DNA from: an uncultured Saprospiraceae bacterium
GTDB lineage: Bacteria > Bacteroidota > Bacteroidia > Chitinophagales > Saprospiraceae
Assembly (NCBI GenBank): GCA_937959095.1
Contig: CALGLY010000430.1
Span: forward strand, 1 to 5,472
DNA length: 5,472 nt
Direction of reading: 5' to 3'
The notes below the pieces were generated by a model. The model worked only from the letters and a program-made list of their open reading frames with translations. It was not told the DNA's origin and ran no database searches. Shown here in pieces: positions 1-5,210 of this stretch (positions are counted from its first letter, which is position 1; the number at the start of each line of letters is the position of its first letter). The position numbers and the translations under genes were made by a program.

Positions 1-738
1 TGGACCATCCACATAGACTAGGTTGATGACACCTGCTGGCAAACCTGCTTCTTCGAATAAATCCATGATGATTTTAGCCGAATAAATCTGCGAATCGGCT
101 GGTTTCCAAACCACCACATTTCCACACATCACAGGAGCAGCGCAAAGATTTGCTGCAATAGAGGTGAAATTGAATGGCGTGAGGGCAAAAATGAAGCCTT
201 CCAATGGACGGTACTCCAATCTATTCCAAATGCCAGGCGCGCTAATCGGTTGCTGCGCGTATATTTCAGTGATGTACTGTGCATTGAAGCGGAAAAAGTC
301 ACACATTTCCGCTGCGGCATCTACTTCTGCTTGGAAGGCATTCTTCGATTGGCAAAGCATCGTAGACGCATTCATTTTTGCACGATATGGACCAGCCAAT
401 AAGTCCGCTGCTTTCAAGAAAATCGCTACGCGTTCTTCCCACGGCATCGCTGCCCAGCTATCTTTTGCTGCCAAAGCTGCATCAATTGCTTGCTGCACAT
501 GCTTGCCAGTACCTTGGCTATAATGTCCTAACGTATGTGCGATTTCATGCGGAGGATGAATACTTACTTTTTTCTTAGTCGTCACTTTTTCTCCTCCGAT
601 GTACATTGGAACATCGGTAGTGGTGGATTTGTAGGCTTTCAGTTGTGCTTTCAGTGTAGCACGTTCTTTAGAACCTGATGCGTAACTAAGCACAGGCTCA
701 TTTACAGCTACAGGCACTTTGAATATTGCATTTGCCAT
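1..738 (-). CDS. pruA: L-glutamate gamma-semialdehyde (delta-1-pyrroline-5-carboxylate) dehydrogenase, N-terminal part, cut by window edge
   Basis: This frame is open from the ATG at 738 to base 1 with no stop: 246 codons of a protein that in this family is usually about 540 residues. The enzyme oxidises glutamate semialdehyde/P5C to glutamate with NAD+, the second step of proline catabolism, in the cytoplasm. Visible aldehyde-dehydrogenase landmarks are the N-terminal strand MYIGGEKV (about residues 45-52), the segment LTPFNFTSIA at 186-195, whose Asn190 matches the conserved Asn of the oxyanion hole, VVWKPAD at 209-215, whose Lys212 matches the NAD-binding lysine, and GLPAGVINLVY near 235-243. 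The catalytic Cys and Glu would lie beyond the left edge. The N-terminus (KVPVAVNEPVLSYASGS) resembles Bacteroidota PruA proteins, which is why I prefer PruA to another ALDH. The start is the first ATG of the frame and precedes that conserved N-terminus. No Shine-Dalgarno is evident. The gene follows the SDR gene on the same strand after 106 bp, and a separate promoter is likely. Confidence 0.9.
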   Translation of the reverse strand, partial: MANAIFKVPVAVNEPVLSYASGSKERATLKAQLKAYKSTTTDVPMYIGGEKVTTKKKVSIHPPHEIAHTLGHYSQGTGKHVQQAIDAALAAKDSWAAMPWEERVAIFLKAADLLAGPYRAKMNASTMLCQSKNAFQAEVDAAAEMCDFFRFNAQYITEIYAQQPISAPGIWNRLEYRPLEGFIFALTPFNFTSIAANLCAAPVMCGNVVVWKPADSQIYSAKIIMDLFEEAGLPAGVINLVYVDGP

Positions 739-780
739 TATAGACTCGGTTTTATTTTTTTTCAATATTTTTAATTGGCG

Positions 781-809
781 CAAAGGTGCAATAAGCTTAG
801 GACGTTCAA
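781..809 (-). promoter_or_regulatory. Candidate Bacteroidota-type promoter for the pruA-like gene
   Basis: Read on the minus strand, a TTG (807-809) is followed after 18 bp by CACCTTTG (781-788), one mismatch from the TAnnTTTG -7 element of the Bacteroidota primary sigma factor. The spacing is in the accepted range. The -7 element ends 42 bp before the ATG at 738, which gives a short A/T-rich leader. This is a motif match only, and such motifs are frequent in AT-rich DNA. Confidence 0.4.
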
Positions 810-844
810 AAATTAATAATGAACTTTCCTTATCTTAAATCTAA

Positions 845-1570
845 TTATTTTTTCGGTGGTTGCGACGGACGGACTTCTATCTTGCTTGGAAGGGTTCTAG
901 GATTCATTTTTAGTAAATCGACGGTCATTTGTCCCAAGTCTTCAATCTGTATTTTCCAAGCATCAGCTTCACTAGGTGTCCGATTATTGAAGTAAGTGGA
1001 TACAGAACCAGGCATAATAGTGGTCACTTTGATACCATGCTGACGCAAATCGAGCATCATCGCTTGTGTGAAGCCTACTAAGCCAAATTTACTTGCATTA
1101 TAAGCTGTTCCCTTTGCAAAGAAATTAGCACCTGCCAAACTTGCTATCGTAATAATATAGCCTTTGGATTCTTTCAAGGAAGGAATAGCGGCTTTGCAAC
1201 TGTAGAAGACACCTGTCAGATTTACATCAATGGTTTGTTGCCATTGTTCGATGCTCAAATCTTCGATAGAGGCAAAATGCCCCACACCTGCATTAGCAAT
1301 GAGGACATCGAGTGCCCCGAAAGTTTCTAGCACCTTATTTACAGAAGCTTCTTGTGCATTAAAATCGCGTGCATCTGCTTCTATCGCTAATACTTGACCT
1401 GTTCCTGTATTATCAGCTTGTAGTTTTTTAGCTGCTTCTTGGGCTGCACCTAAACTTCTACTTGTGATGGCTACATTCATGTTTTCTGCCAACATAGCTG
1501 CTGCAATACCGTAACCAATACCTTTCGATCCACCCGTAATGAGGGCTGTTTTGTTAGTTCTATTATTCAT
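845..1570 (-). CDS. SDR family NAD(P)-dependent oxidoreductase, classical type
   Basis: This is a complete 241-residue short-chain dehydrogenase/reductase, the normal length for the classical group, and probably a cytoplasmic NAD(P)-dependent carbonyl or alcohol oxidoreductase. The Rossmann glycine motif TGGSKGIG is at residues 12-19, Asp66 is in the adenine-contacting position, and NAG is at 93-95. The catalytic set is complete: Asn117 (DVNLTG), Ser144 (TIASLAG), Tyr157 and Lys161 (YNASK), followed by PG at 187-188. Lys16 in the glycine motif and Arg38 after the second strand favour NADP(H). The C-terminus lacks the YITGQ...VDGG ending of true FabG. It ends in IEVRPSQPPKK, like YdfG/sepiapterin-reductase-type SDRs, so an automatic 'FabG' label would be unsafe. 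The substrate cannot be told from sequence. The ATG at 1570 is chosen because the first strand (TALITGG) follows it at the usual distance. It lies upstream of the pruA-like gene on the same strand, but a functional link is not shown. Confidence 0.93.
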   Translation of the reverse strand: MNNRTNKTALITGGSKGIGYGIAAAMLAENMNVAITSRSLGAAQEAAKKLQADNTGTGQVLAIEADARDFNAQEASVNKVLETFGALDVLIANAGVGHFASIEDLSIEQWQQTIDVNLTGVFYSCKAAIPSLKESKGYIITIASLAGANFFAKGTAYNASKFGLVGFTQAMMLDLRQHGIKVTTIMPGSVSTYFNNRTPSEADAWKIQIEDLGQMTVDLLKMNPRTLPSKIEVRPSQPPKK

Positions 1571-1581
1571 AATGAACCTAA

Positions 1582-1589
1582 CAAAATTA
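1582..1589 (-). promoter_or_regulatory. Candidate -7 element of the SDR gene
   Basis: The minus strand reads TAATTTTG here, an exact match to the Bacteroidota TAnnTTTG -7 element, ending 11 bp before the SDR ATG. No TTG lies at the usual 17-23 bp upstream; the nearest is about 37 bp away inside the dyad at 1620-1632. If used, the transcript would have a very short leader. This is a motif match only. Confidence 0.3.
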
Positions 1590-1619
1590 TACTGAAATTT
1601 GTTTGCATTAATTTGTAGT

Positions 1620-1632
1620 TGATTGACAATCA
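1620..1632. promoter_or_regulatory. Perfect 13-bp dyad, possible operator upstream of the SDR gene
   Basis: TGATTG-A-CAATCA is a perfect inverted repeat with 6-bp arms and a 1-bp centre. It lies about 50 bp upstream of the SDR start and 31 bp upstream of its candidate -7 element, near where a regulator could touch the -33 region. The size and symmetry suit a homodimeric repressor such as a TetR- or MarR-type protein. No such regulator gene is in the window, so the role is inferred. Confidence 0.3.
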
Positions 1633-1882
1633 GTTTTTTGAATCCTTAAAGAAGCTCGTTTGTAAGATAAGCAATGTCATGTTTTTATAGTTTTTTGTCA
1701 ATTATTTACTAGAAGAGTATAATTACATTTGCTATTATATCTACTAATATTTTTTTGATTTATTTTTTCCATTCCTGAAAGGGCAAGTATTTTTAATAGC
1801 CCTGCCCCTGCTGTCCTACCTACTGCAATATTTAAAAGTCAACCTGAGCAAAAAGTTATACACTAGTTAAACACGACGTTTT

Positions 1883-2065
1883 ATGAGTTGCAAACAATTA
1901 AAACTGCCTATACGTAGTGCAGTGTTGTTTTTGATTTTGTTGAGTAGTAGTTATTTTTCAGCAGATAAGCTGCAAGCACAGACTTGCCCTATCAATGTTC
2001 AGGCTTTTAGTTTACAAGATGTACCTGGTTTTCCTCAAGCAGATTCTTTAGTGGTTGGGGAGTAG
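1883..2065 (+). CDS. Small predicted secreted protein or truncated remnant of a larger one
   Basis: This 60-codon ORF starts at the first ATG after an in-frame TAA at 1868-1870. Residues 1-33 look like a Sec signal peptide: basic start (K4, K7, R11), hydrophobic core VLFLILLSSSYF at about 14-25, and a likely cleavage after KLQAQ. Only about 27 residues follow (TCPINVQAFSLQDVPGFPQA...), beginning like the mature end of a larger secreted Bacteroidota protein and then stopping at TAG. A few more in-frame codons after the TAG run into the terminator hairpin and resemble nothing. It is the only plus-strand coding candidate in the window and converges on the 2136-4176 unit. It may be a real small secreted peptide or a gene that lost almost all of its 3' part. 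I do not recognise a family, and the ORF is short enough that chance is not excluded. Confidence 0.45.
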   Translation: MSCKQLKLPIRSAVLFLILLSSSYFSADKLQAQTCPINVQAFSLQDVPGFPQADSLVVGE

Positions 2066-2093
2066 GTTTGGTATAAGAGCCGAAAATGGGAAG

Positions 2094-2122
2094 AAGGCAT
2101 TAGCGAAACTCGCTAATGCCTT
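2094..2122 (+). terminator. Strong intrinsic terminator hairpin between convergent genes
   Basis: The arms at 2094-2106 and 2110-2122 are perfect complements over 13 bp (AAGGCATTAGCGA and its reverse complement) with a 3-base loop, AAC. On the plus strand the stem is followed by TTTATTTTAATT-like sequence (right arm end plus 2123 onward), a good T-tract, so it should end plus-strand transcripts 28 bp after the small ORF. On the minus strand the tail is CTTCCCATTTT, poorer in T, but the stem lies 13 bp after the stop of the T9SS cargo gene, so it may work in both directions. Confidence 0.85.
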
Positions 2123-2135
2123 TATTTTAATTAGC

Positions 2136-2744
2136 TTATTTTATTTTTGCAAAAGTAGCAGTATGCATTACAGTATTGAGTTGGATTTGGCAAAAATATG
2201 TACCAATACTTAAGTCAACCGCATTTATCTCAAGCTTTTGTAAACCTGCGTCTAATACTCGATTGGTAAAGACGGTTTTTACTAATTTTCCTCTAACATC
2301 AAATAAATGAATGTTCGCTATTGAGATTTCTGATAATTCAAATTCGACAAATAGTTTATCCATGAATGGATTCGGATAGCCCGTTAATGTTCCCTTTAAA
2401 GACGTAGAATTTATTATATTATGAGCTTCTAAGTCTGCTCTTGGTACAGTCTCGGACTTATACGCATGGAAAAAAGCACCTTGTTCCACTTGAAATTGTC
2501 CTTTCAGATGAATGCTACCTGCTGGAAGCGTTTGAAAAACAACCTTTGTTGCGCTTGCTACTTTTACTTCGCCTGTTGTTACTATTTCTTCCGCTGCGTA
2601 GGTATGTGTAGGAAGATTGCTTTGAGATTCGTCAGCATGAGAAGCATTTGCTGTGTAAAGCACCTGAGTAGAATTGATGCTTTCCTGTGCTGTGACATTA
2701 GCAATAGCCAAAGCTATCACTAATGCTATTATGATTTGTTTCAT
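2136..2744 (-). CDS. Small secreted protein with T9SS type A C-terminal sorting domain
   Basis: This 202-residue protein is built for secretion. Residues 1-19 are a Sec signal peptide (KQ start, core IIIALVIALAIA, cleavage likely after VTA before Gln20). A low-complexity Ser/Thr/Ala-rich linker runs to about 50. Residues about 53-95 follow the pattern V.F...P.GSI.L.GQF.V..GA.F.A seen in short beta repeats ('3-coathanger stack' type) just before the sorting domain of many T9SS cargos. Residues 121-202 are a type A sorting domain: GYPNPF at 122-127, IHLFDVRGKLVKTV at 145-158, LDAGLQKLEI at 164-173, LSIGTYFCQI at 178-187 and a basic KIK end. Such domains direct proteins through the T9SS outer-membrane channel and are normally cleaved, leaving cargo on the surface or in the medium. 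Little cargo is left besides the linker and beta repeat, so the job is unknown. It starts 25 bp after the stop of the tail-fibre-like gene and is very likely its operon partner. Confidence 0.85.
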   Translation of the reverse strand: MKQIIIALVIALAIANVTAQESINSTQVLYTANASHADESQSNLPTHTYAAEEIVTTGEVKVASATKVVFQTLPAGSIHLKGQFQVEQGAFFHAYKSETVPRADLEAHNIINSTSLKGTLTGYPNPFMDKLFVEFELSEISIANIHLFDVRGKLVKTVFTNRVLDAGLQKLEINAVDLSIGTYFCQIQLNTVMHTATFAKIK

Positions 2745-2769
2745 AGTCTCTTTTTTTGAAGTGTATGAA

Positions 2770-4176
2770 TTATTTTGAAGCAGCTAAGGCTGTCTTTAGC
2801 TTTGCATTTTCTGCTTTTAATTGCTTCATATCATCGTTCAATTGAATCAGATGTAAGAAAATTTCTTCGATCTTTTCTTGCTGATTTACAGTCATCTTTC
2901 CAAGCTTCAGTCCTTCCTTTTCTACTGTTTTGGCAGACGGAGTATTATGCAAATAACCTTTTTCTTCGATATGTGTTTTTACATCTTCTAGTGGTGTTAA
3001 TTGATAGGTATCTTCAAATACATAGTCACACCAAGTTGCATTAGGAATCAGCAATTCTTTTGCCAATACACCTCCGCATACATACAGTTTGTAGTCGGCT
3101 AGGCTATACCCATTTAGGTTGTTGGGCATGGTTGCTGTGCCAATAGCTACTCTATCGCTTATATGTGCATCGCCCACCATATAGGCTGCCCAAGTACCAT
3201 TAAATAGTTCATTGTAAGCAGCATGTTTTACATTATCTACTGCAAAGAGGGCTGTCCCTCTATTTTGACCATGAATTCTGCCATAAAGTCCAAAGTTGAT
3301 ATTTGCATTTCCTGCCAAACCACTCACGCCATAAGCACGGCCATTCGCTGAAGGACTGGTAGTGCTAGCAATACCATATAGACCAGTAGTGTAACCATAA
3401 CCAGACTCAATAACAGAAGTTATACCATAATTATGGTCTGCGAAACCTATGTTACTAGGCATTTCTACATGCAAGCCTCTAGATCCATGACCGCTAGAGG
3501 GGCTAGTAATATACCCACCATAAAGCGCATTACCATCTCCATTAACGCTTAATCGAGAAAGGGGATTGGTGGTGTTGATTCCTACATTTTGACTAAAATG
3601 ACCACGCCCATCAAAGAAAGCTGCCCAAGTGCCTGTTCCTTGAATTTTATCCTGTGCATAGGTAGCAGCTACTACGCCATTCATTGGATAAGTTGTGATA
3701 TTACCATCCAAAATACTGCGCGAGCCTACAAGGTTAATTTCATTGCCACTGTCACTTGTAATTGGGTTGTCTATTGTTGCCCCGAAAGATCCACCATAAG
3801 CTCCACCTGCTTTTGAAGAGTTTTGAATTTGAGTGACACTATCTACAAAGCCTACAACACCAGCAAGCGTCCCAGAAGCTGCCCATGCACTGTTTAAAGA
3901 TAGATACCCAATAGTATTACCTTTTGCGCTGCCATCGGCCTTACCATATGCCATTACGCCTGTAGTGTTACCATAGTTTACACTACCTCCATCTACCTGC
4001 AATTGGCGCACTGTATTGACACCAGCAGAAGTAGGAGGGCTTATAAGTACATTAGCATTAGGGCTTGAATGATTGGCAACAACACTCCCTGGTCTTAGCT
4101 GAAACTCTTGGGCGTTGGTTGTAATAAAGCATAGCATAGCCAAGGCTACCCAAGTGATTTTGAATAACGTTTTCAT
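2770..4176 (-). CDS. Secreted tail-fibre/adhesin-like protein with coiled-coil C-terminal module
   Basis: This 468-residue protein has a Sec signal peptide at 1-22 (KTLFKITW start, hydrophobic VALAMLCFITT, cleavage likely after TTNA). Residues about 60-370 are Gly/Ala/Ser/Tyr-rich with short beta-type units, as in trimeric tail fibres and Bacteroidota fibre-like surface proteins: YG/GLYG units (218-220, 265-268, 282-284, 296-299), and a block GTWAAFFDGRGHFSQNVGI at 182-200 repeated as GTWAAYMVGDAHISDRVAI at 327-345. NVGINTTNPLSRLSV (197-211) is the common VGIGTTNP..L.V motif. The C-terminus (382-468) matches a widespread Bacteroidota module: WCDYVFEDTYQL, LEDV..HI, YLHNTPSAKTV, G.KLGKM, then a coiled coil (about 430-464) ending in KQLKAENAKLKTAL. 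I do not see the S74 endosialidase motif set, so self-cleavage is not claimed. No T9SS sorting domain is visible, unlike its downstream partner. Surface attachment or binding is inferred; the ligand is unknown. The ATG at 4176 directly precedes the signal peptide in an A/T-rich leader. Confidence 0.85.
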   Translation of the reverse strand: MKTLFKITWVALAMLCFITTNAQEFQLRPGSVVANHSSPNANVLISPPTSAGVNTVRQLQVDGGSVNYGNTTGVMAYGKADGSAKGNTIGYLSLNSAWAASGTLAGVVGFVDSVTQIQNSSKAGGAYGGSFGATIDNPITSDSGNEINLVGSRSILDGNITTYPMNGVVAATYAQDKIQGTGTWAAFFDGRGHFSQNVGINTTNPLSRLSVNGDGNALYGGYITSPSSGHGSRGLHVEMPSNIGFADHNYGITSVIESGYGYTTGLYGIASTTSPSANGRAYGVSGLAGNANINFGLYGRIHGQNRGTALFAVDNVKHAAYNELFNGTWAAYMVGDAHISDRVAIGTATMPNNLNGYSLADYKLYVCGGVLAKELLIPNATWCDYVFEDTYQLTPLEDVKTHIEEKGYLHNTPSAKTVEKEGLKLGKMTVNQQEKIEEIFLHLIQLNDDMKQLKAENAKLKTALAASK

Positions 4177-4302
4177 AATGTTATTTGAATTTAAAAAAAT
4201 GATTTAGTTGTTCTATTAAATAATTGGTTCGGTAATTTTAATCAAAAAACAAGGTTTTGTTGATGGAATATTGGGCACAATTCTTATCGACAAAAATCTT
4301 GT

Positions 4303-4713
4303 TCATATACTACAAGAGCAATCTTTTTCTCCTTTTCCCTCTTCATGTCCTTCTATGTTATTTTTTAAAAGGGCAATTAATGATTCCATAGAAATTCTTT
4401 CATTTGTTTTTTTGTTTTCGATATGAATCTCAGAAAGTTTTGTAATTTCTTTATCATTACATCCTTTATTGAATGCAAGTTCAGTTGCCATTTCACTAAT
4501 TCGTCCGTATCGACCAATGCTATCGGACATAATTGACATTTCGTTCGATGCAAATTTTCGGTTATTTACAAGCACCGAAACATCACCATCAGAACCTCCA
4601 TTAAAAATAGAAGAATCCAACTTTGGATTACAAGCCCCATCATCTTTACCCCATGCGAGACAAATGCGGACTTTTTTTTCTTTTTTTGTCGTCCAACCAA
4701 TAAAAATAATCAT
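4303..4713 (-). CDS. Uncharacterised 136-residue protein, family not recognised
   Basis: This frame is open from ATG 4713 to TGA 4303-4305. There is no signal peptide or clear membrane segment; the start MIIFIGW is briefly hydrophobic and then lysine-rich. The N-terminal half has a Gly/Asp/Asn-rich stretch (CNPKLDSSIFNGGSDGD, about 28-44). The C-terminal half is charged and probably helical (about 86-121), followed by a Glu/Lys/Gly tail ending in DCSCSI. It has five Cys (18, 28, 85, 132, 134). Codons 10-14 are an A7-G-A8 tract on the coding strand (4672-4687 region), a slippage-prone spot next to the start, so the first 14 residues are the least certain. The overlapping plus-strand frame at 4469-4750 has no better features. 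The gene stands alone, 126 bp upstream of the tail-fibre-like gene on the same strand, so read-through into that unit is possible. I cannot assign a function. Confidence 0.55.
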   Translation of the reverse strand: MIIFIGWTTKKEKKVRICLAWGKDDGACNPKLDSSIFNGGSDGDVSVLVNNRKFASNEMSIMSDSIGRYGRISEMATELAFNKGCNDKEITKLSEIHIENKKTNERISMESLIALLKNNIEGHEEGKGEKDCSCSI

Positions 4714-4804
4714 ATTTTTTAATTTTAAATTATGCCTACTTTTTATTTAAAGTCTTTGTTCAGCTTACTTAGACTTGGTATCAAACTACTTAGATGGCCA
4801 TCAT

Positions 4805-4831
4805 CTTAGGGATTGTTGCGCAATCTCTAAG
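4805..4831 (+). repeat. Imperfect hairpin with 11-bp arms
   Basis: CTTAGGGATTG (4805-4815) pairs with CAATCTCTAAG (4821-4831) around the 5-base loop TTGCG. The single imperfect position is a G-U pair if transcribed on the plus strand and an A-C mismatch on the minus strand. No T-run follows on either strand, so it is not a standard terminator. Confidence 0.6.
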
Positions 4832-4875
4832 TGCTACCACGCAGCTTATTTAACTGCTAATAAATTTGCTTCGTT

Positions 4876-5106
4876 TCAAATACTTTCCCATCTAAAACAA
4901 GAGAATAAGTAATAGCTATCTACGCTTAATTGTACTATTTCTAGCATGGTTTCCCCCGTCCCTCTTGCTTCAATAGGAATTTGTTTTAGTGCCAAGACAA
5001 GATTAAAAGCAGGAACTTAATTGAGTTGCAATAAATGTGTCTGGGTACTTAAAGAGTTCTTTGGAACTATCTTCCAGTTATTAAGAGGTGCTTCATTTGG
5101 TTGTTT
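4876..5106 (-). pseudogene. Possible decayed coding segment interrupted by one in-frame stop
   Basis: On the minus strand one frame gives 29 codons (5106-5020, including APLNNWKIVPKNSLSTQ), a TAA at 5017-5019, then 46 open codons (5016-4879, including LALKQIPIEARGTGETMLEI) before TGA at 4876-4878. The residue mix looks protein-like rather than low-complexity. There is no start codon at the front, since a TAA lies just upstream at 5107-5109, and I recognise no family. Open runs of this length arise by chance in noncoding DNA, so this is only a lead. Confidence 0.2.
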
Positions 5107-5190
5107 TTATTCATTAAAAAAAAATACAGTTAATCTTGTTTTTGGATGACTAATTATAGTACAAAGAAGCGGGTATTTTTTGAATTTTGA

Positions 5191-5210
5191 AAGGTAACTT
5201 TCGTTACCTT
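5191..5210 (-). terminator. Stem-loop over the stop codon of the response regulator gene, possible weak terminator
   Basis: On the minus strand an 8-bp perfect stem AAGGTAAC/GTTACCTT closes a GAAA tetraloop of the stable GNRA type. The gene's TAA lies inside the left arm. The following sequence is TTCAAAATTC, without a real T-run, so termination would be weak; mRNA 3'-end protection is another option. Confidence 0.4.

Larger units (their letters stand above)
1571..1882. other. 312-bp divergent spacer between the SDR gene and the small plus-strand ORF
   Basis: This AT-rich stretch lies between divergently oriented genes, so it should hold promoters for both. On the minus strand it has the -7 match at 1582-1589 and the dyad at 1620-1632. 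On the plus strand it has an exact TAnnTTTG match (TACATTTG, 1724-1731), but the nearest upstream TTG (1695-1697) is 26 bp away, longer than usual. A short inverted pair GGGCA/TGCCC (1781-1785, 1803-1807) is too weak to call a structure. I see no further coding region and no RNA gene. Confidence 0.6.
4714..5203. other. 490-bp stretch without an intact gene
   Basis: This lies between the orphan ORF and the response regulator, both on the minus strand. It contains a direct repeat TACTTAGA (4766-4773 and 4787-4794), an imperfect hairpin (4805-4831), and a minus-strand frame (5106-4879) interrupted by one TAA at 5017-5019. I found no tRNA-like structure and no exact TAnnTTTG promoter match upstream of the orphan ORF. 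Plus-strand frames such as 4794-4853 (19 residues) are too short to support. Confidence 0.6.

Noticed and set aside
164..578. Plus-strand ORFs at 164-523 and 378-578, and a minus-strand ORF at 129-320 in another frame
   Set aside because: They overlap the clear aldehyde dehydrogenase frame and give compositionally odd proteins without motifs.
804..824. GTTCA/TGAAC inverted repeat downstream of the SDR stop as a terminator
   Set aside because: It has only 5 bp of stem with an 11-base A/T loop and overlaps the candidate promoter; too weak.
2466..3816. Plus-strand ORFs at 2466-2723, 2775-3044 and 3589-3816
   Set aside because: They are antisense to the two well-supported secreted-protein genes and show no domain, signal or start context of their own.
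2770..4176. Prophage tail-fibre gene marking an integrated phage
   Set aside because: It has a Sec signal peptide and sits beside a T9SS cargo gene, with no phage structural, lysis or integration genes around it; it fits a bacterial surface protein better.
4303..4713. The DCSCSI tail as a RiPP precursor core peptide
   Set aside because: There is no recognisable leader or double-Gly cleavage site, the protein is long for a precursor, and no modification or export enzyme gene lies in the window.
4469..4750. Plus-strand 93-codon ORF opposite the orphan ORF
   Set aside because: Its C-terminal end is encoded by the AT-rich spacer and the poly-T tract (FFSFF, IIIFFNF), which looks like noncoding sequence; the minus-strand frame is more protein-like, though neither is proven.
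4805..4831. Hairpin as an intrinsic terminator
   Set aside because: No T-tract follows on either strand, and no gene ends nearby.
4794..4853. 19-residue plus-strand peptide ORF (starting MAIILGIVAQ)
   Set aside because: It is very short, lies over the hairpin and has no ribosome-binding or promoter support.
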